Assembly (NCBI RefSeq): GCF_001638985.1
Contig: NW_017265135.1
Span: 983,223 to 1,047,222 of the forward strand
Origin: Phycomyces blakesleeanus NRRL 1555(-)
Lineage: Eukaryota > Mucoromycota > Mucoromycetes > Mucorales > Phycomycetaceae
Direction: 5' to 3'
Length of the DNA stretch: 64,000 nt
The notes beneath the pieces were generated by a model. That model saw only the letters and a program-made list of their open reading frames with translations. It was not told the origin of the DNA and ran no database searches. Both the position numbers and the translations under genes were made by a program. Positions 12,083 through 24,039 of the stretch are shown one piece after another; position 1 is the stretch's first letter, and every line of letters begins with the position of its first letter.

Positions 12083-13459
12083 CACTGGAAAAATAGGGTA
12101 ATTTCATCTGGATCAAATGTACCAAAAATGTAGATGATTGAGCTGATATCATCACAATTTTTGTGATATATCATTTTGAGCAATGGTACGATATCATCTA
12201 TGGTACTGATGCATATCATCATAACAACGGGTACACGAAAACCCAATGTAGAACGATTGTCAGTCCGCAAACTATGGAAACTGAATAAATATTGTAGTTA
12301 CGCTTTACTCCTATCGAGTCTACCTCTTTATGTATTATATTTTGAGGTCTATAAAGAGCTAGCGTCCTATATTATTATTTTTACTAGGTTTTTTTATTGG
12401 CTGCAGAAATGCTTTAAAAACTATCAAAGAGATGATTGTAGGTTTTTTACAATATAAAGAAATGATGATAGTTGGTTTTTTATACATGCTCAAAGTGATG
12501 AAACTAGGTTTTTTATACACACAAAAGCAATGAAACTAGGTTTTTTTACAATGGAAAAGAGAAACAAAGCATGGGTAGATTTTTATAAACAAGCCTCTTT
12601 GGTTTGTTTATTTATTTTACTTTTATTTATTTATTTTTTGGAAAAAATTGGGTTATACATTTTTTGTTCAATTTTGTTTTATTTGATAGGAAAATCTTTT
12701 CTAGATAAAAATCCTAATTTCGCGACAGTTTTGATACTATTACTATTATAATCGCTAATACTTCTTGCTCGCTATATATAATTTAAAGCCTTCCGGGAGT
12801 AGACATGGAATACATACTTTAATAGCGGGAATGCTATTAAAAAATGATTAATAGAAAAGAAGAATTAGTAAATAATTTAAATTGAAATTTCTTCATAAAT
12901 ACTTACAAGGCGGAGAAGACTTGACATAAAATTGATATAAACATGTTCTTCAGAATTATCAAGACAATACCAGTAGTCTTTGAATAGAGATACATTCTAA
13001 AAATGAATAATTATTAATATTGTGCATAGTAAAGGCGTATTTATTAAATATATTGTAGTTAACTTACCAAATATTACTGATTATACGTCTTCGTGCATAA
13101 TATTAGACATAACTAATAAATCATAATAAAAATAAATATATATCTATGAGGAAGACAAAAGAATAATTTGAATTTTTTTTAAGAAAAAAACTTACCATCA
13201 TGTTCGATTAAGAGATGATGAGACTCAATGGAAATGAGTAGCAATGGCTAGACAAACAATATGATGAGTAACAAAGATCTGTAAGATAATGATATCTTAC
13301 CTTGATATATCAGACAGAGTATAGCCAAACAAAGAGACACATATTTGGTATTGAGCTATAAAAGAAAGAAAAAATTATAAGTGAAATTGTAAAAACATAA
13401 GCAAAAGAGAAACAAAGAAAATATCAATAATAAATGTTGTTAAAAGAAAAAAAAAGGAA
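12083..13459 (+). repeat. Second copy of the duplicated left end (extra CACTGG terminus)
   Basis: Starts with CACTGGAAAAATAGGG at 12083 and continues without a gap into the gene-bearing part of the element. Its left flank (TAG, minisatellite) does not match the TAT seen at 10038-10040 and 18856-18858. It is either a duplicated end, a nested second element, or an assembly artefact across the gap. Confidence 0.85.
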
Positions 13460-13768
13460 AAAAAAAGACTTGTCTTAAAATCCAGTTTGACCCTGACAAA
13501 ATGCGGGCTGTAAAAAGTAATACTCCAAAAGAAGATGACCACCGTCATCTTGAAATACTACTTTGTGCCTCATTGAGTTAGAAAAGAAGTTGTCTAAATG
13601 TGGATCAAGCGGTTGGGAGATGTGCTTAAATATCAAATGAAAGGTAGAGAGTTAATCTGCACCGCTTATCCTCTTTACTAGTATGTGAATTTTAAATATG
13701 ATATAACAAGTGTAGTGAATTGTACAATATTAGTTGAAAATTATTAATATTTATTTTATTAACAGAAA

Positions 13769-15107
13769 ATGACAAAGCGTATTCCTACTGCTCCCCGCCG
13801 ACCCAACCTACGCATGAATGCTGTTCTTAATAGCACAATTGCAGGTGTTGTTGCTCCAATTGATACACCAACTCCAGAAGTAGCAGTTGACACAGCCCCT
13901 GAAGTTCAAGTCGCTGTGACCCCAATGGATCACGTCCTTACCTTGTTGGCAGCCAACAATGTGTCGATGCAATCCTTGCAAGAAAATGCAAAAGGAGTGA
14001 CTGATGCAATAACTCATTTGAAGAATGGCCTGGATTTGTCCAACAAGACAAATGAATTTTTGAAGAACTCGGTCCTTCAGCTCATGACTGAAAATGCTGA
14101 AATAAAAAAGGCAATGACCAGCCAAAATTCCGTGATGCCTTCTGCTGTACCAGCGGATTCTTCTTCTTCCATGGATGATGATCTTGACCTTGGAGCGAAA
14201 CATCATCCCTTAATTTCTGTAAGTAAATTGATAATAATAACATTACTGATTAATATATCTAATACTGTTTTTATAGCAACTTATCAATAGTTACATCAAG
14301 AAACCGAACTTTGTTAGCACAGACCCGCTCAAAGTTGCTGAGAATAATAATAGATCAGCATGGTCAATGACTGGCACGTATGGCGACAAGTACAACAAGA
14401 CACTTGCACTGGCTCTCTTCAAGTACCTGAGACCTCAAAGATGTTGCACAAATGTGTCAAAGAGTGTCATTATGAATATAATAAAGAATCACTACCAAAA
14501 TCAAGTGCGAGTCTTCCGGACCTCAGCAGAGAAGATTATGGCTAGAAATAAAGCTGGAAGAAGACGCAACAGAAAGAAGACCGTAAGTTTTAAAATAAAG
14601 TTAATTTACTATTGATTTAATGTTTTAATACAATACTCTTTGGTAGCTTCTTGACCGTCGTATTATCACGTACCAGACATACACAGAGGCTATTCATGAG
14701 GGCATGAATCGATATGATTGCGGAAATATTCTTTCTATTGACGTGATGTCTGATGGCGAGTCGGATGGAGATAACAAAGTGCGGGCATATCGTCCCAGCT
14801 GGAGAACTGATGAGGTAATGTTAAACATCTATTTATGTTTTAAAGAAAATAATAATACTTTATTAATACTATTTATTCTTTAAACCAGCTCCAGACGTTT
14901 ATTAGTACTATTGATGAACTTACTGTTATCCGTTTGAAGAAAAATTCAGAAAGCTTGAAAAAGTGCATCCCTTATGAGAAAGAAGTGAGCATTCCCGAGA
15001 ATTTGGCAGTCACTACCAGATTGGTGCTTTTCAAAATAAATCATTTTTTTCTTGCCAACTATTTTAGAGTCTTTTTTCTACTTGTTTATGTTTACGGATT
15101 AGCATGA
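13769..15107 (+). CDS. CACTA accessory coiled-coil protein (TnpA-like by position), four exons
   Basis: Second gene of the CACTA element. Exons by consensus splice sites and matching phase: 13769-14218, 14277-14582, 14647-14814, 14889-15107 (introns 58-74 nt), about 380 residues. The N-terminal exon is Pro/Val-rich, followed by a heptad-like region (LLAANNVSMQSLQENAKGV onward to about residue 120) expected to form a coiled coil. Exon 2 ends in a very basic tract (ARNKAGRRRNRKK) suited to DNA binding. No stop interrupts it. I do not recognise a named domain. In plant CACTA elements a second protein binds subterminal repeats, and by analogy this may be the end-binding partner of the Tnp2 encoded next to it; that is inference. 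The last exon's hydrophobic C-terminus may be an artefact of a missed splice. Confidence 0.7.
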
Positions 15108-15246
15108 TGTATACAGATGCATGTATAGCATGCCAAGTACAAACAAAAATTTATAGAAATAATAAAAAATAAACGTGCAGCTATATATATTAGTCTGTAT
15201 TAATTAATATTTCTTTTTTATACGTGTTTTATTTTTGTATTTGAAT

Positions 15247-18200
15247 CTAAATATATATTTTTCGTGGCAAAGGAACTACACACATCTGAACTTCGCCTTC
15301 TAGACCAAGGTGCTCGCCTACTGCGACTGGATAGCAGATTCTATGCACTGGGAGAATGCTGTTCATGCTGTCATCTTCGAACCCCACCTCATTCACCTCA
15401 ACTCCTTCTCCTGCTCTGGGCTGAAGTAAAACTTCCTTGTACCATCGTACATATGCAAATACATGCTGACTCGCATGACCAGCAAACGAGTTTACAGCAG
15501 TATTGACAAAGAGGTACTGAATTTGGCCCGCGTATGGCTTGGTACTTCTACCATCACTTGTCTCAAACAAGGCTTGCATGAACGACCCACACTGATTCTT
15601 CGTTTTGCTCTTGTAGATTTGCCCAAGAAGATTGATTGATTCAAACTTCTGTATCCGATTGTTAACAAAATTATCGGAATGACCAGCCTGACGATAATGA
15701 ACAAGAGTTTGATCATCGTATGTCTTGCGATAGTATTCCAACAAATGCTCATACTCGGATTCATCCATGGAAATCTCCCCCTTTAGAGCTAAAGGAAGTG
15801 CGGAAGGGGGCAAAGGCTCGTTTCCCTTGACGATATCAAAGTTGATCTCAGGAGAATCAAGAAAAGCATTGATATCGAATTGGATTGAGGTGGCAGTGGA
15901 AGTGGAAGTGGCTATGGAATTGGCAGTGGATGCAGTGAGCTCAAGGATGATTGCCAAATGCTCAGGTCGAATTATTGGCAAAGTTTGGCGAATAAGATCT
16001 CTCTGGTATGCTTCTTCAAGATACTTCTTCATATAGATTCCCTCAAACCCGTCTTTTCTATTTGTCGCATAGTTTTTCAAGATACCATTGCATCTTTCGA
16101 AACTAAAAAGCCAATAGCCATAAACCGGGCCAAAGTTCAGTACAGTCTCTCGCAGATGAAGATGGAGATGCATGTTTGGCGAAAGGAATGGGGCTTTATA
16201 CAACTTCTCGCACTCTCTGCAGAAAGCCTCCAAAGATTGATGGGCTTCATCAAGGTGAGCCATGGATATGCTTGGCATTGAGAGGTACTGGCATGCATTG
16301 ACAAACGTTGTCCAGTTACCGAGATGAGCTTCAGGTAGACGACCACGCAGGAGAACAGGAGAGTACACCAAGCACCAAGACTTCCACTCGTCGGCCTTCA
16401 TGAATGGGAAGCCACGCCCGATCTTTGTCCCTAATGGCGTGTAGTCCTCTGGCAGTACAAGCTTGTCAGCATCCAACTGCATTTCGGCCAAGTGTGCATC
16501 TGTGATGAGACCTGAAGATCTCCATTTCTCCATTATCCTCTTTGCTGTTCCGAGGTACAGGTTGTGCATCGGATCGATGACAGTGCACTCCACGAGGTTA
16601 AAGTAAACCAGGTCATGCAATTCTGACCATCGGACACCATTTTCCCTCTCCAATCTCTTTCTCTGTGCATCACTGCTGGCCATTCTCCACAACTCAGCAT
16701 CACGGCGGTTTTCGGCATCAGTGCGAGGCACCCACTCAGAAAACACGAACCCAGAGTAGTCCACAGCATTGGAGTCTGGAAGGCGAGGGAACTGTCGGTT
16801 GCACTTATTGCATGCACATGTGCTTGAATGAGAGGTGAACCCACAAGTCTTACGGGCAGCAGGAATGTCGCAGGCAACAAGAAGAAGGGCAGCACAGACA
16901 AGAGCACCAGATGGGCACTGTACGGTAGGCATCACCACACCGCCATACAACTGGTTGAGTTCCGCGACAAGGGGACGGAGGTAGTGATTGATCTCACTTG
17001 TCTTTGCTTCCTTGGGCCCTGGCATGAGACCAACGAGAACAACATTCTCCTTCTTGTACCGTTCCGATCTTGGCAAGTTGTTGATGCAAAGGTATATCGC
17101 ACCACAGGAGTAAGTGACCCCATCGAAAGGTTGAAACCAATCGATGTTCATGGTAAGCATTATGGAGCGCTCATGATTCACAAACGGTAAACCATTGCTA
17201 TCCTTCAGACTGTTCCACTTCGTACCGTCGTAAATGTCAAACATCATGCCTGGAACTTGCACTCTGATTCTCCAATGGTTGATGGTGTCTTCGAATCCAG
17301 GGCGGCAAAAAGGATAGACAATGTTTTGATTATGGAGTTATACATGTAGATCTTTTTGGGAATAGTCAAGGCTCTTGATGTTGCAAAAGAGCATTTTCAC
17401 ATTCTCTACCAGAGAGTCTCTCGAAATTACAGCACTCTGGAACAACATCGGACTCTTTGTATACTTTGTTACAATTGCCACATGCAATAAACCGCTGGAC
17501 ACCTCGAGTCACGTCGCTGAGACCGGTCATAGAGTTGACACCGCTTATACTGAGGGGAAGACGGAAAGACTGTCCAAAGTGTGCCAATACTTCGTTAAGA
17601 AACTTTAACAGAACAGCACCACCAGAATTGACAACATATTTGGATATGAAGAAGGCAGCAAAAGAAGCAATGAAAGCATGAGTAGGATCGACTGGCATAT
17701 TGGATGAAGAAAAGTGCTCTATTTGAAAAAAAAATCAATACTTGTTGACTTTATTGATTTATATGTGCTTTTTGTACTAACCTCTAACATCATCAGATTC
17801 ATTGTCAGAAATATCCAAAATGGTTGCTTCAATGACACCCTCATCTTCGCTTTCAGAATCAAACAAGGAATCAATGCCAAAAAGAGGTAAGTCTTCGGCT
17901 GTTTTGTTAGGTAAAAAAGAATCAAATTATTAGATATTATAAATGATTATAAAACTTTAATAAAAATACTATGCATACCTTCAACTTGATCTTCGGCATC
18001 AACATTGTATTCAAAGTCAATCTCCATGTCATTGTCATTCGACATTACTTCTATAACTGAGGCTATATTATATGAAAATAAATATTTAATTAAAATTGTC
18101 TCAATAATAATTTTCTTAAATTTGAACTTACAAGAAGATCCTGACTGATATTGTCTCACGATATCCTGTTGTGCATGTCTTCTGAGTGTTTGGGTAGACA

Positions 18201-18273
18201 CCAAAACAAATCCCATGCTATTGGAAGAGCATTTAGAGCACTTGCATTCTGAATTGTTGTTGTTGTTTGACAT
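15247..18273 (-). pseudogene. Tnp2/CACTA-type transposase, copy 2, two frameshifts
   Basis: Transposase gene of the CACTA element. Exons: 18132-18273, 17979-18062, 17782-17899 and 15247-17718. The start MSNNNNNSECKCSKC resembles copy 1 (Cys-rich head, acidic linker). The long exon has MNIDWFQPFDG, VVLVGLMPGPKEA, VACDIPAARKTCGF, a CACNKC knuckle, VIDPMHNLYLGTAKR and LFSFERCNGIL, and is open for about 670 codons from 17262. Between 17300 and 17400 the reading frame shifts twice, at a T4 run (17394-17397) and an A5 run (17307-17311), with an in-frame TAA near 17340 in one frame. Comparison with copy 1 shows that the coding alignment continues across both shifts, each equal to one lost base. So this is a recent pseudogene or an intact gene with homopolymer errors. 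Confidence 0.85.
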
Positions 18274-18826
18274 ATTGTGTGCGTATGTTTTATTTTTTAA
18301 GTTTTTAGAATTGACAAGAATAGAAAATTGTTCAGGAACACAATTTAATATATATCTTTCCAAATTACACCAGCTTCCAAAATGACATAGTTTATTCCGG
18401 CTGTTAAAATGGGCAGTTCTCTAAACAGTAATTGATTGCCTCATTCTAAAATACAATAATACACACTTTTGTTAAAACATGTCGTCATGTACATTTTATT
18501 AGCTGTAGAGCATATACAACAAAAATATTTGTAGTAATATCACGACCATTAACCTCATCATACTTATAAATAAATATTACAACAATAAAAAGCTTTATTA
18601 TCTCACTCAAAAGATATCATTTGGTTTAAGTTTCCTACAACTATTGACTCTGCGACATGGCTACAAGTCCCAAAAAGAAATCTCGCAGACATTTTTTACA
18701 AAAAAGAGTAAACTCGTTTTTTTATCCAATAAAACAGACCGAGCATTATCATCGCCGTCAAAAATAAAAAAGACAAAAGTGATGGAAATTTAAGCTACCA
18801 CTCCACAAATAATAGTACCCTACGCC
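18274..18826. other. Right subterminal region of CACTA element
   Basis: AT-rich, between the transposase start and the right terminal repeat. No gene. Presumably carries the transposase promoter and subterminal binding sites; no clear repeat motif was found. Confidence 0.5.
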
Positions 18827-18855
18827 ATAGATGAAATTACCCTATTTTTCCAGTG
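18827..18855 (-). repeat. Right terminal inverted repeat of CACTA element
   Basis: Complement starts CACTGGAAAAATAGGG; followed by TAT at 18856-18858. Defines the right border of the insertion. Confidence 0.9.
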
Positions 18856-18858
18856 TAT

Positions 18859-19401
18859 TGTCGGTTTGTCCTTGATTACACTAAGGTGGCGCAACCTTTG
18901 GTGAAGATGCTAAAGAAAGATGTGTCTTTCGTTTGGGGCCCCGAGCAAGAAAAGACGTTTTTGGCACTCAGGTCTGCTGTGGTGAGTCCACCGATTTTGG
19001 CTTTTTGGGATCGTGGTCAGGTGCAAATCCTGACAACTGATGCATCAACCCGTGGCCTTGGGGCGGTTTTGTCACAAGCTCCAGGCGATTGCTTGTAGGA
19101 GGAGACCGTAATTGCTTACAGATCGAGAGAGCTAAGGGGACCAGAGAGATATTATGCTGCAACTCATCTGGAAGCCTTGGCACTCATTTGGGGCGTTGTG
19201 AGGTACCGCCATTACCTTGCTGGGCGTTGTTTCATCCTGTGGACAGACCATGCTGTGCTTGTCTACATTATCAAGAACCCAAACCCTTCACTAAAACTGT
19301 CAAGATGGGCTGCCGCCCTCATGGAGTATGACTTCATAATCCAACACCAGCCTGGCCGTGACAATCCAGCAGATGCTCTCTCTTGTCTTCTCCCTCTGTA
19401 A
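18859..19401 (+). pseudogene. Ty3/gypsy element 1, end of RT and RNase H
   Basis: Continuation of the gene cut at 10040. CRFVLDYTKVAQPL completes the RT connection region, and FLALRSAVVSPPILAF leads into RNase H: LTTDASTRGLGAVLSQ, a conserved Glu region (HLEALALIWGV), WTDHAVLVYI and DNPADALS. One in-frame TAG at 19096. Translation ends with LPL and TAA at 19399-19401. No integrase follows: the next 280 bases have no HHCC or DDE motif. A purine tract (AAAAAGGGGAAAGAA) near 19666-19680 could be the polypurine tract before a 3' LTR, but no LTR pair was recognised. Confidence 0.85.
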
Positions 19402-20164
19402 ACCCAGTGCAAGTTTTCTAAAAAAATATGTATTGGCTGGCTTTTTCTTGACATTTCTTTTTTCAGATTCTTTTCTTTTGGCACCTTTTCTATTTCCTTC
19501 TGCAGCAACTTCACTTATATTTTTTTATTTCCCCCTATCTTATATTAGTTAAATTTTCAATTTCGTTAATTTTTAAATTGTTTCAATTATTCTCGATTTT
19601 TTCCCCTACTCTATTATCTTTTCTTAATTTAACACCTTAGACTTAATTAGCAAACGCTATTTTTCAAAAAGGGGAAAGAATTATTACCATTTATTTTATT
19701 CAATAAACTATCTCTTTACACTCTTATTAAAATTATTTCAAAACTATCACCAAATATTGTATTAATTCCTATTATCACCCACTATGAGAAAAAATGGTGG
19801 TTTTTTGCTTTTGTCGCTATGTTTTTGGCCTATAATAATTAAAAAATTACTAAAAATCCAATTTGAAACTAGAAAATCTCTGTTTTTTGAAAAGGTTGAC
19901 AAAAAGCAAATTAACCACCTAAAATTAAATCCCCTGATAGACAAAAGTAAGATTTAACTACAGACTTTACATTTTTAGTAAATGTAGATTGCATTTGATG
20001 ACTATTAAAAGTCAGAAGAAAAAGAAAAGAAAATATCTAAACTTTCTGCTGAGAAAATAAAATATGTTAAGACAATTTGAAAAAAAAAAATGTATTACAA
20101 AAAAAACAAATTATAGGTCTGCAAGAGAACCAAGTGACAATTTTGGACCGCAGTTAAGCTCTGG
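19402..20164. other. Non-coding region after gypsy element 1
   Basis: T-rich then A-rich, with a polypurine-like run near 19666-19680. No integrase and no other gene. CACTATGAG at 19779 resembles a CACTA terminus but has no partner that I can find. Confidence 0.5.
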
Positions 20165-23050
20165 TCACACTATGTATGTTGTTGTTGTTGTTGTTGTTGT
20201 ATTTATAGTCATGTCCGACTTCACCAAACCAACCAATTCTTTGACATCTGCCAGGTGAACTACCTTTGGCTTCATTTGCCCATTGTTAACAACTGGTTTA
20301 CTATTTACCAAACAGACTGCCACAATCTCTACAAGAGCAAGTGGCCATCTCTTCTTATTGAGCTTGTGCTCAAAGAAGACAACAACTTTTCCAAAGAAAT
20401 CCTTGTAAACCGGGGAGTATGCAGAATTTATGTTGCGGTTTTCATCAATCTGAATCTGTAATCTGATGTTATGTGCCTCCCTTACACAATTTTGGTCGAG
20501 TGCAGAGTCAATCACACAACCATTGACAAATGCCTTGTGGCTAGTTTGTATAGCTGCTTCAATCATACTACACTCTTCTCCCTTTGATTCGTAGAAGTCT
20601 TCAAGAAGTTTCAAAAGACAAGAAATGCCTTCAAAACTATCTCGGATCGTTCTATTTCTCAAAGGCCCTCAGAACTCAATATCAGACTCAGCACCAACAC
20701 GCTCACCCTCATCTGTCAACGGCCAACCAGCAGTGGAATCTTCATATTGTAAGTGTTGTGCTGTTCTTGCTTCTGTAATCATGACAGTGGCTCCGGCCTC
20801 TGCTTGTTGTATTTGTGCTAAGCCAAGCATGATATTGCCAGCATTAACATTTATAGCAGAATTACTCTTGATAGCCCTTGAGTATTCACCAATTGCCTGT
20901 TCCACGGATCTGGCACTATATGCATGAGGTGGGCTGTATGCGTCAATCATGAGAGGATAGTGCTGAAGAAGATGCTGATTTATAGTGAAAATATTGATTT
21001 TGATTTTTCCAGTTGTAAGCAGCGATTCCAGGTACATGTTCCATATTTCAAGTTTACTGAAGAAAAATAGTTAGAATAAATAATAGAATAACACATAGCT
21101 TTTACTAAAATATACCTTTTGATAGAGATTTGTTCATCTGCTGATAACTCCCAGCTCATGAGTAGGTTACATGCTTGAACCAAGCCAAGTAATGTGTTCT
21201 GGGCAGTTGCATCTCCAATACGCTCTGCCACCAGTGTAGGGACGATGAACAGAAGAAAGTCTGCCCAATCCACGGCCTTGAACAGCTCGGGGTTCTTGTA
21301 TACATCCCTCCAATCGCCATGGAAGGATGTAGGGATGTTATTTCTTGTTTTGTACATTGCTGTACCGATCTCCTTCCAAACACCAGAAGAAAGAGCAAAA
21401 CAATGATCTGTTCCATAGGTACCAGAAACCAAACCCCAGACCTGCTTGCTTATTCCATGGCAAAGTCTATGCATCTCATCGAGGGCAAAAAACAATTGTC
21501 CAGAGAATACCTTCAATGTTCCCAGGGGGGATTGTCCATTTAACCCTTTGCGGCTGGATGCACTGGCCTGGGAAAAATTCTGGAAACTTTCCAGCATACG
21601 GATATTGGTGCTGGGCAAAGTTCTGAAGTATTGTTCATGCTTGGGACATTGGCCAACAACATGACAGATATGGCAACCGTCTTTGCTCATATGTCCAGAA
21701 TGACATGCCAACTTTGCTAAGGCGGGAATATCACCAGTGACCATTAAGACATGTATCTTGGCATGAATGGTCTCGTTTGGTGTCTTGACAACTATCCCTT
21801 CGCTCTCCAACACCAGGAGCTCTTTCATCATTGGTTCCATGAACGACCAGAAATTGGCAGGTGCACCTGGACCTGGGATCATTGCAATCTGGAGCATTCT
21901 GCTTCTTTCATACTGGACCATGAGATTCAGGTTAAGAATGGTGGCATGGAGGATCGTTACAGAACCAGAAACATTGTGTGGTGTGAATCCATCAACAGAC
22001 AACGAAATTGCAATGTCATCTTTTCTGGAAAACAGATGTTTTGCTTGCTGGTAAACCTGGCCATCAAACACATCGGTTTTACTTCCATCCAAGCTTGACT
22101 CATAATTATGGTAGTAATGCATATCTGCTCTTGTATTCTTGTTGGCTAACGCAAGAGCCAGTTGTCTTGCCAATGGAAGCTGTATCATCGTGGCAGCAGC
22201 AACCAGATCACCACCCTTGGTTTCTCTATGTCTTGTTTTGTACTGGCTTTGTCTACAGTTGGAGCACTCAGTCTGGGATGGACTGGTAAAGAGCATACAT
22301 CCCCTATGACAGATATCATGGACTGTCTCTTCCACACCCGAGAAACGCTTCAAAAGCTTTTTGCCAAGATGAGAAGTACATGCTCTATATGTAATACAAG
22401 TCGATGTTTCCAAAATGCTGTTGAAATGCTTGACTATCATTTCATGGGCATTGCGGGAGATACCAAAATCCTTAATGATCTTGAGAAACTCAAGGTTCTT
22501 TGCATCGTCTTTGTCAGGGGTAGATGCAGGCTGACTGAAGTCAAAAACCAAAGGAGATGTTTCGTTTTCAATGATATCCATATTGTTGCCAAGTTCCGCA
22601 TCATACTTTAACAAGGTAAATAATAATTAGCATTATATAATAAGACATATATATATATATATCTTACCATAGACTCATCATTATTATCATTACTGAAGAT
22701 ATTCATAATTGGATCATCATTATCTTCGCTGTTGAGCGTATCCATGATCTGATCTTCGATTGCATCAGCACGTTCTCTGCTTGTTTATGAAGGTAACAAT
22801 ATTATTAATTACACTTTCTAATAGTATGTATGTGATTTGTAGTCTTACTCGATAGTGTCGTTTGAGACAGTATTCAAAACAACACTGACTTGTCCAGGAA
22901 CAGGCGTGGTCTGTGAAGTCTGGATATCATTATGTCTTCTATGATGGTTCTTAAAGCATTGAGCTCTACAACTCTTGGCTTTTTTAAATTGGTGTGGCGC
23001 TCTTTGCATTGATTGCATTGGTAACTATCAAGGATTGAATTTGAAGACAT
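20165..23050 (-). pseudogene. Tnp2-related transposase, copy 3 (divergent lineage)
   Basis: Exons inferred at 22849-23050, 22668-22776, 21116-22605 and 20165-21056, all GT-AG. The head is Cys/His-rich (YQCNQCKERH, then CRAQCFKNHHRRHND), but a one-base loss at the A6/T6 run 22980-22985 separates the two parts. The core is open for about 500 codons: TSPSQTECSNCRQSQY, SLSVDGFTPHN, AMIPGPGAPANFWSF, VTGDIPALAKLACHSGH, a CHICH knuckle and LDEMHRLCHGISKQVW. The last three mirror the PGP, GDIP and DPMH...G..K signatures of Tnp2 in the other copies. A premature TGA lies at 20669-20671; coding continues beyond it in frame to a Thr-repeat tail (20177-20200). It differs strongly from copies 1 and 2, so it is a separate family. 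Its element ends were not found. Confidence 0.75.
20177..20200 (+). repeat. (TGT)8 microsatellite
   Basis: Eight TGT units; on the minus strand they encode a run of Thr at the C-terminus of the Tnp2-related gene. Confidence 0.95.
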
Positions 23051-23386
23051 TTTTTAGGTTGAAAATAAACACTTAAGAATAAATGTATGAATATTGATAA
23101 TTTCTTTTAAATAATATGTCTTTATACTTAATAGCATTGAGATTTGTATAGACTTAATGACTACAAGTAGGCAATGACATAGATGATACAAATATAAACT
23201 TAGGAACAGAAGCTAAAACATTGCGTAATAGCTGTTATTAGAACTACAGTAGCCCAATAATAATATTGGCTGGACCAATAGGTTAAACTCATTTACATGA
23301 AACTAATAATAGACAATAGAAATTTTTTTTGGCCTTTATCTTTCTTTCACAACAATCCTTTTTCTCAGATAAACCAAACTCTCAAC

Positions 23387-24039
23387 ATGAATAACACAGA
23401 TAATAATTCTATTTCTTTGCTACACGCCATGTACAATGAGATACTATCTTTGAAGGCAGGCCAAGAAAAGACCAAACTTGAAATGAAGGCCCAGATCAAA
23501 GAGTTGAAGCTCAAAATGAAGACAAGCATTGAAGATTTGAATTTGGAGATTACTGCTCTCCAGAGTCAACTGGAGAATAGAAACATTTCCAACAAACACA
23601 TTTTGTTTTCTGTTTCTGCTACTATACAACAAAATAAAATGATTTGAATATATATTAATATATCCTTTAATAGTCTAGTACTAATATCATTTGCAAATCA
23701 GTGAGTGTATTCCATGAAATAATGTTAAAGTATATCTTTAAGATGATAAGTAAAGATCTTAGCATTGAAATAACAAGTAATAAAAAAGCCATACTCAATA
23801 TGTGTACAAAGCTTATATGTGATGATATGGCTGTTCATTCTTCAGTGATTGCTCTTTGTTCTAATCCTAGCTGGAGGTCGATACCAGTAGCACTTAAGAA
23901 AGAAATATATACCAGACACGCAAATATAATAAAGGATTTTAGTATAAACTTCACCAGATGTCTTGGAAACTGGACATCAACTGCAAGAGTTACTTATCTC
24001 TGGAGAGACTACTATAAAAGATTACAGTCTAGTAAGTAA
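23387..24039 (+). CDS. Small coiled-coil protein, family A copy (TE-associated)
   Basis: Starts MNNTDNNSISLLHAMYNE and continues into a Lys/Glu/Leu heptad region (about residues 20-80) that should form a coiled coil. The first exon ends near 23640 and the second begins after an AG at 23673. The second exon reads LICDDMAVHSSVIAL, NPSWRSIPVALKKEI, CLGNWTSTARVTYLWRDYY and stops at 24039. The donor site is degenerate here (the paralogue at 53423-53947 has GTAAGT). No named domain recognised. It lies divergently upstream of the Tnp2-related gene 20165-23050, as an accessory gene would; the CACTA element at 10041-18855 also has a coiled-coil partner, though without clear sequence similarity. Function unknown. 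Confidence 0.55.

Larger units (their letters stand above)
10041..18855 (+). mobile_element. CACTA-type DNA transposon inserted in gypsy element 1
   Basis: The ends are inverted repeats starting CACTGGAAAAATAGRGTAAT (left, 10041) and the complement ending at 18855. They are flanked by a 3-bp target duplication TAT (10038-10040 and 18856-18858). CACT(A/G) termini with 3-bp duplications are diagnostic of the CACTA superfamily. Removing the element plus one TAT restores the gypsy frame (GMAGYY then CRFVLDYTK). It carries a four-exon coiled-coil gene (13769-15107, plus) and a Tnp2 transposase gene (15247-18273, minus) in tail-to-tail arrangement. Its left third is disturbed: a 100-N gap, a minisatellite, and a second copy of the left end at 12083. 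Length given includes the gap. Confidence 0.9.

Noticed and set aside
19779..23290. CACTATGAG at 19779 as left end of a CACTA element around Tnp2 copy 3
   Set aside because: No matching inverted terminus or 3-bp duplication found on the right side up to 24100.
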